Source: Planctomycetota bacterium
GTDB lineage: Bacteria > Planctomycetota > Planctomycetia > Pirellulales > Thermoguttaceae
DNA length: 8,432 nt
Direction: 5' to 3'
Assembly: GCA_021784975.1 (NCBI GenBank)
Contig: JAJYGU010000454.1
Coordinates: 1-8,432 of the forward strand
The translations under genes and the position numbers were made by a program. The number at the start of each line of letters is the position of its first letter. The first letter of the stretch is position 1. Shown in pieces: positions 1 to 6,102 of the stretch. The notes beneath the pieces were generated by a model. That model did not search any database. It was not told the DNA's origin and was given only the letters and a program-made list of their open reading frames with translations.

Positions 1-122
1 CGTTCGACACGGCTCTCCGGCGGGGTGCGGTCGTAGAAGGCGCAAGGCCCCAGCGATTCCAACTCGGCCCAGCTCAGGTCGCCGGGATTGAGGGTGTATC
101 CGTCGAGAACCACGATGTGCAT
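1..122 (-). CDS. D-2-hydroxyacid dehydrogenase (glycerate dehydrogenase type), N-terminal fragment
   Basis: Only the first 40 codons are present; the gene runs off the left edge. The reading begins MHIVVLDGYTLNPGDLSW and continues with a segment containing YDRTPPE. This is the typical opening of planctomycete and other bacterial D-2-hydroxyacid dehydrogenases of the glycerate dehydrogenase/hydroxypyruvate reductase group, NAD(P)-dependent cytosolic enzymes that interconvert 2-oxo and D-2-hydroxy acids. The start is the ATG at 122-120. It is preceded, reading on the minus strand, by AAAGGGGGAAGC, a purine-rich ribosome binding site at usual spacing. The catalytic Arg/Glu/His residues and the Rossmann domain lie outside the window, so substrate cannot be judged. 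The gene is divergent from the plus-strand genes that follow. Confidence 0.85.
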   Translation of the reverse strand, partial: MHIVVLDGYTLNPGDLSWAELESLGPCAFYDRTPPESRVE

Positions 123-151
123 GCTTCCCCCTTTGGTGGCCACTTCGCTGG

Positions 152-160
152 TGGTATAAT
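152..160 (+). promoter_or_regulatory. Candidate extended -10 promoter (TGGTATAAT)
   Basis: A perfect TATAAT at 155-160 is preceded by TG at 152-153, giving an extended -10 match. A weak -35 (TTGGTG, 133-138) lies 16 bases upstream. Transcription to the right would start near 167, just before the inverted repeat at 169-253, and would reach the small reading frame at 298. Assignment is inferred from consensus only. Confidence 0.4.
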
Positions 161-168
161 GCTTGCTG

Positions 169-253
169 AAGGGGACCGTCCCGGTTTTCGCAGCGGAGAG
201 GACCTGTTCCTCGCAAATCACCACACTCGCCGCGAAAATGGGACTGTCCCCTT
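169..253. repeat. GGGACTGTCCC-type inverted repeat element, copy 1
   Basis: The left arm (from 169) reads AAGGGGACCGTCCCGGTTTT and continues CGCAGCGG. The right arm (229-253) is nearly its reverse complement and ends GGGACTGTCCCCTT. About 35 bases separate the arms. The same arms recur at 1147-1202 with a much shorter loop, so this is a dispersed element. It would lie in the leader of any transcript started by the -10 at 152-160, where it could fold into a long hairpin. Confidence 0.8.
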
Positions 254-297
254 CGGCGACACCGTAAAGCCTATAAGAATACCCGAGGGACCAGGAC

Positions 298-459
298 GTG
301 AGCAAGGCGCAAGACAGGGCCAAGTTGGCACAAGTGCAGTTGAAATTGGCGGCCAAGTATGAACGGTTGGCCAAGCTGGCCGGGAGCAAGCCGAAGCGGG
401 CAACGTACACCCACCAGGCGGAAAAACACCGCCTCCACGCCGCCGACCTGTCGCGCTGA
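298..459 (+). CDS. Small basic protein of unknown function (53 aa)
   Basis: A short reading frame starts with GTG at 298 and stops with TGA at 457-459. It opens MSKAQDRAKLAQVQLKLAAK and ends in a segment containing HRLHAADLSR. It carries 8 Lys and 5 Arg against 4 acidic residues, with two predicted amphipathic helices separated by a GSKPKRAT turn. A purine-rich GAGGGA at 285-290 sits 7 bases before the GTG and supports this start. A helical-hairpin, strongly cationic small protein could bind nucleic acid, but no function is recognised. I believe similar short proteins occur in planctomycetes, from memory only. It is followed after 131 bases by the YqgE-family gene; a 6-bp hairpin with a 3-base loop (522-536) lies between them. 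Confidence 0.6.
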   Translation: MSKAQDRAKLAQVQLKLAAKYERLAKLAGSKPKRATYTHQAEKHRLHAADLSR

Positions 460-590
460 AGGCGAGCCGCAAAACGAAACGTCTAGCCGTGGCCGGTACG
501 GCGGCGATTCCCGGTAGGGGGCCGACGTGCCGTCGGTTGCTAAACGTCTCAGTTCATCCCGCCGGTTGTAAAGAGGTGCGAGGCGACGTG

Positions 591-1142
591 ATGGAATCCC
601 TGGAAGGCCGCTTGCTGGTGGCGTCGCCCCAACTGCTCGATCCGAACTTCGTCAAGACCGTCCTCTTGATGATTCAGCACAACAAGGAAGGGGCATTCGG
701 GCTGGTGCTGAACCGGCCCATCAGCAAGACGGTCCAGGAGCTGTGGCGCGAGGTGGGCAGTTCGCCCTGCAACAGCACCCAGCCGGTGTACTTCGGCGGA
801 CCCGTGCCCGGCCCGTTGATGGCCCTGCACGGCAAGCGGCAGTTCGCCGAGGTGGAGTTGATGCCCGGCGTCTTCTTTGCAGCCAAGAAGCCGCATCTCG
901 ACGCCCTGGCCCTGGATGACCTCCCCGGCTGCAAAATGTTCGTGGGCCACGCCGGCTGGGGACCGGGCCAGTTGGAGAACGAGATCGACCAAGGCGCCTG
1001 GCGCTCGATGGTTGCTACCGCCGAGCACGTCTTCTCGCGGCAAGACAACCTCTGGGAGACAGCCTTGCGGGAGATCGGACAGACGGTGCTGCAATCCGTG
1101 CTGCACATCAAGGACGTCCCGCCCGACCCCAACCTCAACTAA
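591..1142 (+). CDS. yqgE: YqgE/AlgH family protein (UPF0301)
   Basis: The 183-residue product matches the YqgE/AlgH family from end to end. It has the opening ESLEGRLLVASPQLLDPNF, the FGLVLNRP strand (residues 36-43), YFGGPV (67-72), and the signature FVGHAGWGPGQLENEI (117-132) followed by GAW. The family is a compact cytosolic fold. AlgH was linked to alginate regulation in Pseudomonas, but the molecular role is unsettled. The frame is open back to an ATG at 489, yet the family N-terminus begins at MESLEG, so ATG 591 is chosen; AAGAGG and GAGG purine runs at 571-583 could serve as the ribosome binding site. A GTG at 588 is a close alternative. The gene ends 75 bases before the next one, and a palindromic element fills most of that gap. 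Confidence 0.92.
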   Translation: MESLEGRLLVASPQLLDPNFVKTVLLMIQHNKEGAFGLVLNRPISKTVQELWREVGSSPCNSTQPVYFGGPVPGPLMALHGKRQFAEVELMPGVFFAAKKPHLDALALDDLPGCKMFVGHAGWGPGQLENEIDQGAWRSMVATAEHVFSRQDNLWETALREIGQTVLQSVLHIKDVPPDPNLN

Positions 1143-1146
1143 AACG

Positions 1147-1202
1147 CGGGGGACTGTCCCGATTTTCGCGGTAGGAGGCCGTGAAAATGGGACTGTCCCC
1201 TT
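1147..1202. repeat. GGGACTGTCCC-type inverted repeat element, copy 2
   Basis: Two arms, each containing GGGACTGTCCC and a TTTTC/GAAAA segment, face each other around a short central GTAGGAGG-like loop. The arms match copy 1 (169-253) closely. The element sits exactly between the YqgE-family stop and the start of the LarA-like gene and could act as a hairpin in that transcript. It leaves the downstream gene with no evident Shine-Dalgarno sequence. Confidence 0.85.
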
Positions 1203-1217
1203 GGACTCCAATCGCTC

Positions 1218-2558
1218 ATGACCACCTACTACGCCCAAGGCTCGCCGCAAGCCGACCTGAGCCGCGATGACTTACAGGCCGCTCTGTTCCAGACGCTGCA
1301 CCGGCTGGAGCCGCGCAAACGGGTGCTCGCCTTGCCGCCCGACTACACGCGGGCCAACAGCATGGCCGGCCCGCTGACCTGCCTGGCTTACGAGTATTTC
1401 GGCGATCGGCTCACCGATATCATGCCTGCCTTGGGCACACACGTGACCATGCCCGACTGGCAGCGCCAGCGGATGTTCCCTGGGGTGCCGAAGGAGCTGT
1501 TCCGGGTGCACGACTGGCGGAAGGACGTAGTCACCATCGGCCAGGTCCCGGCCGATTTCGTGACCGCCGCCACCGAAGGCATCTGGCACAAGCCGTGGCC
1601 GGCCCAACTCAACCGACTGGTCTGGGAAGGCAAGCACGACTTGATCCTCTCCATCGGCCAGGTGGTGCCGCACGAGGTGGTCGGCATGGCCAACTACAAC
1701 AAGAACGTCTTCATCGGAACCGGCGGGGCGGCCGGCATCAACGAAAGCCACTTCATCGGCGCCGCCTACGGCATGGAACGGATGATGGGCCGGGCCGACA
1801 CGCCGCTGCGCCGCCTGCTGAATTACGCCCAGGAACACTTCTGCAAACATCTCCCGCTACTGTTTGTGTTGACCGTCATCGGTCCGCGGTATGGGGCCAG
1901 CCCGCCGTCCGACCTCGCTGTCCGCGGGCTGTTTATCGGCGACGACGTGGAGTGTTTTGAACAAGCGGCGGCCCTCTCGGTGCAGGTCAACTTCACCGTG
2001 CTCGACGAAGCCCCGCGGAAGATGGTGGTTTATCTTGATCCCGAGGAGTTCCACAGCACCTGGCTGGGCAACAAGGCGATCTACCGCACGCGGATGGCCA
2101 TAGCCGACGGCGGCGAACTGGTAGTGCTCGCCCCGGGGGTGGCCACCTTCGGCGAAGACCCGGGCATCGACGCCATGATCCGCAAGTACGGCTACCGAAC
2201 CACGCCCGAGATCATGCGGTTTGTCGAGCAGACCGCCGATCTTCCCCAAAATCTCTCGGCGGCGGCCCACCTGATCCACGGCTCGTCGGAGCGGCGATTC
2301 ACCATCACCTACTGCCCCGGCAAGTTGAGTTGCGAAGAGATCGAGTCGGTCGGCTATCGCTATGGCGACCTCGACGAGATGCTTGAACGTTACGACCCCA
2401 AACGGCTCCACGACGGCTGGAACACGCTCGGCAATGGCGAGCGGATCTACTACATCAGCAATCCCGCCCTGGGCCTCTGGGCCAGCCGCGCGCGGATGCA
2501 ACACTCGGTCCCCTCTCCGGGCACCGGCCGAAGGCAGGTCGGGAGAGGGCCAAGGTGA
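1218..2558 (+). CDS. LarA-like protein (lactate racemase domain, DUF2088), repeat-derived C-terminus
   Basis: The 446-residue product resembles the LarA superfamily, whose founder is a nickel-pincer-dependent lactate racemase; several relatives racemise or epimerise other 2-hydroxy acids. Key positions appear conserved: DYTR (D42, R45) for LarA D72/R75, GTH (H75) for H108, H152 and K162 (HEVVGMANYNK) at the same 10-residue spacing as LarA H174/K184, and H178 at the same 16-residue spacing as K184/H200. K162 would be the lysine that tethers the cofactor. The correspondence is from memory, not alignment. No larB, larC or larE cofactor gene is visible, so substrate and even activity are uncertain. 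There is no clear ribosome binding site before ATG 1218, because the repeat at 1147-1202 lies close upstream. The last 16 or so residues (PSPGTGRRQVGRGPR) are encoded by a palindromic repeat, which also supplies the TGA stop. Confidence 0.85.
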   Translation: MTTYYAQGSPQADLSRDDLQAALFQTLHRLEPRKRVLALPPDYTRANSMAGPLTCLAYEYFGDRLTDIMPALGTHVTMPDWQRQRMFPGVPKELFRVHDWRKDVVTIGQVPADFVTAATEGIWHKPWPAQLNRLVWEGKHDLILSIGQVVPHEVVGMANYNKNVFIGTGGAAGINESHFIGAAYGMERMMGRADTPLRRLLNYAQEHFCKHLPLLFVLTVIGPRYGASPPSDLAVRGLFIGDDVECFEQAAALSVQVNFTVLDEAPRKMVVYLDPEEFHSTWLGNKAIYRTRMAIADGGELVVLAPGVATFGEDPGIDAMIRKYGYRTTPEIMRFVEQTADLPQNLSAAAHLIHGSSERRFTITYCPGKLSCEEIESVGYRYGDLDEMLERYDPKRLHDGWNTLGNGERIYYISNPALGLWASRARMQHSVPSPGTGRRQVGRGPR

Positions 2559-2563
2559 GGGGG
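2510..2563 (+). repeat. CTCTCC/GGAGAGGG palindromic element, long-loop form (copy A)
   Basis: It starts CCCCTCTCCGGGCACCGG and ends GGGAGAGGGCCAAGGTGAGG followed by GGG. The outer CTCTCC pairs with GGAGAG, and an inner imperfect stem (CCGGCC with GGTCGG) makes it the long-loop subtype, also seen at 7407-7459. It overlaps the end of the LarA-like gene, and the TGA within GGTGAGGG is that gene's stop. Confidence 0.85.
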
Positions 2564-2882
2564 CGAAAAGCCGAAAACGGAAAGCGGAAGGTGGAAGCCC
2601 GCAAGTCCCCTCTCCCTCCGGGAGAGGGCTAGGGTGAGGGGACGAGAGCGGAAGGCGGAAAGCTGAAAGCGGAGTCAGGAAGGGGGACGGAGCGCAATGC
2701 AAAATGAAAAGTGCAAAATGCAAAACCCAGAGCCGGACGCCACGCCCTCATCCCTTGTCCCTTGTCCCTCATCCTTCCGCCCTCCGCCTTCATCCTTCTT
2801 CTTCGCGTCTCCGCGGTGAATACTCCGTGATACAGCGGCGACGAATCGCGCGGGACAAGACCTCTCGGCCGGCGTCTTTCTT
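2559..2882. other. Non-coding stretch of repeats and simple sequence before the sigma factor gene
   Basis: No convincing gene is present in these 324 bases. Approximate direct repeats of GCGGAAGG/GCGGAAAG type occur at 2568-2600 and 2648-2676, around palindromic copy B (2606-2641). AAATG-type runs lie at about 2700-2725. CCCTTGTCCCTTGTCCCTCATCC-like tandem motifs occupy 2750-2800. A CTTCGCGTCTCCGCGGTGAA segment lies near 2804-2820. These are the degenerate short-unit repeats often scattered in planctomycete intergenic DNA. The sigma factor promoter must lie here or just upstream, but I see no sequence I can defend as one. Confidence 0.6.
2606..2641 (+). repeat. CTCTCC/GGAGAGGG palindromic element (copy B)
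   Basis: A complete intergenic copy of the short-loop subtype: CCCCTCTCCCTCCGGGAGAG followed by GGCTAGGGTGAGGGGA. The stem is CCCTCTCCC with GGGAGAGGG around a very short loop, and the conserved tail GGGTGAGGGG lies to the right. Its GCTAGG gives a TAG stop in the frame used by the methyltransferase copies, where the corresponding sequence is CCAG. Confidence 0.9.
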
Positions 2883-3404
2883 ATGATGGACAGGCATGAC
2901 TTCAGCCAGGCGGGCGCCGTAGGACCCGAGCTTCTCGGACGCCTGTTTGATCGCCACGCCGCAGTGCTGGAACTTCTTGGCCGGCAATGGTGCGACTGTT
3001 CAGAGGATGTGGTCCAGGAGGCGCTGATCGAGTTGGCGGGGCAAGCCTGTGCTCCCGGCGACCCAGTGGCTTGGCTGTACCGCGTGGTCCGCAACAAGGC
3101 GATCAGCGCCTCGCGGTCGACGCAGCGGCGGCGCCGCCACGAGACCGAAGCGGCTGGGCAGCAGCCGGGTTGGTTTGAGCCATCGGCCGGTGACGCGATC
3201 GACGCCTGCGTGGCGGCCGCGGCCCTGGAGTCGCTGCCGGTCGAACAGCGCGAAGTCGTGGTGGCCCGGATTTGGGGCGGGCTGTCATTTCAACAGATTG
3301 GCCGCCTGGTGGGGGCATCGGATAGCGCCGCCCACCGGCGTTACGAAGCCGCATTATCAGCACTGCGAAAGAAGCTGAGGTCACCATGTCGGAAGAACCC
3401 ATAG
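2883..3404 (+). CDS. ECF-type RNA polymerase sigma factor
   Basis: The 173-residue product has the two-domain layout of extracytoplasmic-function (sigma-70 family) sigma factors. Sigma-2 spans about residues 18-85. It includes the region 2.2 helix CSEDVVQEALIELAGQ (39-54), the PVAWLYRVVRNKAISASR segment (regions 2.3/2.4, -10 recognition) and a basic RRRR patch. Sigma-4 spans about 113-165, with ALESLPVEQREVVVARIWGG followed by the FQQIGRLVGASDSAAHRRY helix-turn-helix that reads the -35. Sigma-3 is absent, as expected. Two adjacent ATG codons (2883 and 2886) are possible starts, and neither has a strong Shine-Dalgarno. The last 19 bases overlap the next gene, a sign of translational coupling with a partner anti-sigma-like protein. 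The genes it controls, possibly including its own operon, cannot be told from the sequence. Confidence 0.93.
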   Translation: MMDRHDFSQAGAVGPELLGRLFDRHAAVLELLGRQWCDCSEDVVQEALIELAGQACAPGDPVAWLYRVVRNKAISASRSTQRRRRHETEAAGQQPGWFEPSAGDAIDACVAAAALESLPVEQREVVVARIWGGLSFQQIGRLVGASDSAAHRRYEAALSALRKKLRSPCRKNP

Positions 3405-3982
3405 ATGCCGAGCTTGCCGCCATCGAGGCAGCCTTGGGCAGCCTGAAACCTGCGGCGAGCGCGTTGCAGCGGGATCGGCTGATGTTCCTGGCCGGCCGGG
3501 CTTCGGCAGCCACGACGTTGGCTCTTCTGCCGACCCGTCGCCGTCGCATCGCTGTTTGGCTTTGGCCATGCGCCACTGCGCTGTCGCTCGCGGTCGCCGT
3601 CGCGTTTGCGGTGTTACGGGGTGCGCGCGTTTCTCTCCCCTCTCCCTCTGGGAGAGGGGCCGGGGGTGAGGGCACGGTGGGACATTTCGTCGCGACCGAT
3701 GCTCGCAAGAAGAGCGTCATTCATTCTGAGCGTGTTCCCATGGCAGACTGTATCGTGGCTCGCCCTCACCCTAACCCTCTCCCGGAGGGAGAGGGGACCG
3801 TTGCGAACTCGCTGGCGCCGCCATCGCCTTGGGAGAATCGCCGTCTGTGCCAATGGGTGTTGGAGCACGGGATTGATTCCCTGCCCGAGCCGGACTATGC
3901 GCCCTGCGGCAGCCCGCCCCCGCTCCGCCGCGACAGCTACCGCGAGTTGTTGGATCAAGTTCTCAACAAACCTTCGAGTTAA
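3386..3982 (+). CDS. Anti-sigma-like single-pass membrane protein carrying two palindromic repeats in frame
   Basis: The 198-residue product starts inside the sigma factor gene at ATG 3386, with TGAGG 7 bases upstream. Residues 1-50 are a cytosolic segment with QRDRLMFLAGRASA, a motif I associate with planctomycete proteins encoded beside ECF sigma factors. RRRR (51-54) precedes one hydrophobic helix (about 55-77), giving an N-in, C-out topology by the positive-inside rule. Residues 83-97 (LPSPSGRGAGGEG) and 126-138 (RPHPNPLPEGEG) are encoded by two palindromic elements (3634-3673 and 3762-3797). The conserved-looking C-terminal part then resumes (NRRLCQWVLEHGIDSLPEPD, 151-170). No zinc-binding HxxxCxxC motif is present. 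Position, overlap and topology suggest an anti-sigma factor, which is inference. The exported-protein gene follows after 15 bases. Confidence 0.8.
   Translation: MSEEPIDAELAAIEAALGSLKPAASALQRDRLMFLAGRASAATTLALLPTRRRRIAVWLWPCATALSLAVAVAFAVLRGARVSLPSPSGRGAGGEGTVGHFVATDARKKSVIHSERVPMADCIVARPHPNPLPEGEGTVANSLAPPSPWENRRLCQWVLEHGIDSLPEPDYAPCGSPPPLRRDSYRELLDQVLNKPSS
3634..3673 (+). repeat. CTCTCC/GGAGAGGG palindromic element inside the anti-sigma-like gene (copy C)
   Basis: Reads CTCCCCTCTCCCTCTGGGAG then AGGGGCCGGGGGTGAGGG. It is the short-loop subtype, tail to the right. An extra G relative to copy A (GGGGCCGGGGG rather than GGGCCAAGG) puts the tail TGA out of frame, so the host gene stays open and encodes PSPSGRGAGGEG. 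It faces copy D, 88 bases away, tail to tail. Confidence 0.88.
3762..3797 (-). repeat. CTCTCC/GGAGAGGG palindromic element inside the anti-sigma-like gene (copy D)
   Basis: The plus strand reads CCCTCACCCTAACCCTCTCC then CGGAGGGAGAGGGGA, the reverse orientation of copies A-C. In the host frame it encodes PHPNPLPEGEG. With copy C it forms a tail-to-tail pair that could fold into a large imperfect cruciform or RNA hairpin across 3634-3797, in the manner of bacterial interspersed mosaic elements. Confidence 0.88.
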
Positions 3983-3997
3983 GGAAGGAGAAAAGCC

Positions 3998-5500
3998 ATG
4001 TTCGCAGATTATGTGAGATACCCTGCGCGGGCGGCCCTTATGGCCGCCATGCTGGGCGTCGGTCAGTTCGTCCAAGCAGCCGATGCGAAAGCGAAACCAG
4101 CGGTCAAGCCGGACGCGAACGGTTTGGAGGTTGTTACGCTAACCATCCATCCGCAGAAGCTCCCTACGCCGGCGCTCAAGTACCACCTCTTGCCCACGTT
4201 CTTGCAGCAGACTCCCGGCAACGCCGTGCCGCTGTATGCGAAGGCGTTTATCGGAGTCGGCGACACCCTCCGCAATCTCGCTAGGAGTGATAAGCCGAAG
4301 TCAGACTGCGATCTCGTGGACAAATGGTTGCTGGAAACGCCTCCAAAGGACATTCCGCGCGATCGCGCGAAGAACCTTGTCGAGGCCTTCGGAATGTACC
4401 AGGTTGAGAAGGCGGTGCGGCGTGAGCGATGCGACTGGGACCCACCCCTGCGCCAGGGTCGGATGTTCGAGATCCTTTTGCCGGATGTGCAAGAGTCGCG
4501 ATATTTCGCGAGTATGTTCGCCCTCAAAGCACGACTCTGCATCGCCGAAGGAAGGTATGCCGACGCGATTGAAGCCTTGCAGGGCGGCTACAGTTTGGCG
4601 CGCCAGTTCGCAGGGTACCGGCTCCTGGTGGCCGGACTGTACGCGGAGGCACAGGTTGACAGGATGAACGTCCAACTGCTGACGCTGTGCCAGCAGCCCG
4701 GAGCACCGAATCTCTACTGGAGCCTCACCGAACTCCCGCATCCCCTCGTTGGCCTGGAAGGGTGCCTTGCGACCGAGTACGACGGACTGTATTTGCAATG
4801 GCCCGAATTGCAGAAGGTGCGCCATGCAGCGTATGCGCCGCAACAATGGGACCTTGTCCTGCGTCGCTTTGTTTCCGAGGTGGTCCGCTACGATCACCGC
4901 CAATCATCCCAACAGGAGCAGAAGGCGGAAGCCGCCAAAATCGTGGCTCGGGCTCTCGACAACTTTGCTCGGGCGAAAGCTGATCTGGCGGCGGCGGGCT
5001 ACGCTGCCAATCAACTCGACACGATGCCCCCGGCGCAGATCGTAATGCTTCACACGGTCGAACGCTACGACCGGCAGCGGGACGAGTGGTTCAAATGGAT
5101 GCATTTGCCCTACTGGGAGGCGGAGAAGGGCATCGAAGCGGCGGAACGCGAGATTGCTGGAACGCGAAAACACACGCAAAAAGAAGAGATCATTCCTGTG
5201 GGCTCATGGCCCATGCACGCACTGCGCAACGCCAAGTTGGTGTTTGCCCGCAACGAGCGCGAACTCGCCGCCTTTCGGTGCATCGAAGCCTTGCGTCTAT
5301 ATCTCGCCGACCACGATGCCAAGCTGCCGGCATCGCTCGACGAGATCAGGGAAGTGCCAATCCCGTTGAATCCGATGACGGGCAAGCCGTTCCCCTACCA
5401 TCTTAAGGGCGCAACGGCCGTACTGGAGGCCGACGGCGGCCCAACCTCCGGCCCAATGGGACGCCGGCAGACGCAGTATCGCATCACCGTGGCGAAATGA
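3998..5500 (+). CDS. Exported protein of unknown function, third gene of the sigma factor operon
   Basis: A 500-residue product. Residues 1-30 look like a Sec signal peptide: Arg 7 and Arg 11, a hydrophobic AALMAAMLGVGQF core, and a likely cleavage near VQAADA. The mature part is largely helical, with a segment around 178-215 (LKARLCIAEGRYADAIEALQ) that resembles a TPR-like helical pair. The C-terminus carries ALRLYLADHDAKLPASLDEI and VPIPLNPMTGKPFPY. This AxHDGxLP-type followed by PxDPxTGKPF pattern is common in planctomycete exported proteins and loosely recalls pilin-like C-terminal segments. I recognise no enzyme motif. ATG 3998 is supported by AAGGAG at 3985-3990 and lies 15 bases after the anti-sigma-like gene, so all three genes are probably cotranscribed. 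It may be an envelope or periplasmic component whose expression the sigma factor controls, but that is only inference from position. Confidence 0.85.
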   Translation: MFADYVRYPARAALMAAMLGVGQFVQAADAKAKPAVKPDANGLEVVTLTIHPQKLPTPALKYHLLPTFLQQTPGNAVPLYAKAFIGVGDTLRNLARSDKPKSDCDLVDKWLLETPPKDIPRDRAKNLVEAFGMYQVEKAVRRERCDWDPPLRQGRMFEILLPDVQESRYFASMFALKARLCIAEGRYADAIEALQGGYSLARQFAGYRLLVAGLYAEAQVDRMNVQLLTLCQQPGAPNLYWSLTELPHPLVGLEGCLATEYDGLYLQWPELQKVRHAAYAPQQWDLVLRRFVSEVVRYDHRQSSQQEQKAEAAKIVARALDNFARAKADLAAAGYAANQLDTMPPAQIVMLHTVERYDRQRDEWFKWMHLPYWEAEKGIEAAEREIAGTRKHTQKEEIIPVGSWPMHALRNAKLVFARNERELAAFRCIEALRLYLADHDAKLPASLDEIREVPIPLNPMTGKPFPYHLKGATAVLEADGGPTSGPMGRRQTQYRITVAK

Positions 5501-5575
5501 GTCTGCAAAGCGGCCTGCTGGGTGGTGAAAGCGGTGCGCGGTACCACAAGGTCGCAACAGCTCGTACAGTATCTG

Positions 5576-5657
5576 AACCACGAAGATCACAAGGATCACG
5601 AAGGTGAAGAGGTTCACTCTCGACCGATTCTTAGTGATCTTCGTGACCTTCGTGGTT
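5576..5657. terminator. Inverted repeat of 9-base units between convergent genes, candidate bidirectional terminator
   Basis: The left arm (5576-5599) is AACCACGAAGATCACAAGG plus ATCAC, and the right arm (5634-5657) is its reverse complement at 21 of 24 positions, around a 34-base loop. The left side is three copies of a 9-base unit, CACGAAGAT/CACAAGGAT/CACGAAGGT (5579-5605). It lies between the stop of the exported-protein gene (5500) and the stop of the toxin gene (5659), where a two-way terminator is expected. It lacks a T-run, so intrinsic termination is not certain. The unit belongs to a repeat type common in planctomycetes. Confidence 0.55.
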
Positions 5658-5658
5658 G

Positions 5659-6102
5659 CTAGTGGCTAGCGCCGCTCCGCGGCTCCTCTGCGAAGCGGTG
5701 GGCGGCAAGAAACTCGGCCGGCGTTACCACCGCCAAGCCGGATCGCGGAAAATGATCCGGGTTACGCGTAATCAGGCACGCGGCATCGGCACGAACGGCG
5801 CTGTGGTACTGGATGGCGTCCTCGAAATCCTTCATGCCGGCGTCGATGGCCTGAGAGAGGAGCTGCTCGTCGCAGGCCACGGCCGTGAACGTGTCGCGTA
5901 GGAGGAGCATTGCCCGATCGGCGGTGCGGCGGTCGCGCAGACGCCGCACGACGTAGTACACGTTCGAGAAGCTCAGTGCTGATATGAAGCCGCGGATTTT
6001 GCCCGCCTCGGCCAACGCCCAGATGGCGGCCGAGTCGTCGTAGAACGGCGCGCGCCGCGCCAGCACATCCAGCAGAACGTTGGTGTCGATGAACGCGTTC
6101 AC
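5659..6102 (-). CDS. VapC-type toxin, PIN-domain ribonuclease
   Basis: The 147-residue product is a PIN domain, most like the PIN_3 type. Features are AFIDTNVLLDVLARRAPF with D6 and N8, the ISALSFSNVYYVVRR helix (40-54), KDFEDAIQY with D92, E94 and D95, and the late ITRNPDHF motif (111-118). Acidic residues of these motifs hold Mg2+ or Mn2+, and the family cleaves RNA, often tRNA or rRNA. The target here is unknown. The canonical second acidic position near residue 45 appears as Ser/Asn, which I believe is common in PIN_3 proteins. The start is GTG 6102-6100, overlapping the antitoxin stop in GTGA, so translation is coupled. The C-terminal tail (about 136-147) ends at a TAG directly beside the inverted repeat at 5576-5657. 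Confidence 0.9.
   Translation of the reverse strand: MNAFIDTNVLLDVLARRAPFYDDSAAIWALAEAGKIRGFISALSFSNVYYVVRRLRDRRTADRAMLLLRDTFTAVACDEQLLSQAIDAGMKDFEDAIQYHSAVRADAACLITRNPDHFPRSGLAVVTPAEFLAAHRFAEEPRSGASH

Noticed and set aside
477..549. Direct repeat AAACGTCT (477-484 and 542-549) as an attachment site or regulator site
   Set aside because: Only 8 bases, no integrase or further copies, and easily expected by chance.
489..590. N-terminal extension of the YqgE-family gene from ATG 489
   Set aside because: The extra 34 residues do not resemble the family, which begins at the ESLEGRLLV region, and the segment includes a non-coding-looking hairpin (522-536).
549..1250. 233-codon open frame on the minus strand over the YqgE-family gene
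   Set aside because: Antisense shadow of a clearly recognised gene; its product has no family features and begins in repeat-derived GTVPF sequence.
1857..2723. 288-codon minus-strand frame over the end of the LarA-like gene
   Set aside because: Shadow of the LarA-like gene extended through low-complexity repeats; no recognisable domain.
5576..5605. Iterons of a replication origin
   Set aside because: Only three imperfect 9-base units, no DnaA boxes, AT-rich region or replication gene; an inverted copy at a convergent junction fits a terminator-like role better.
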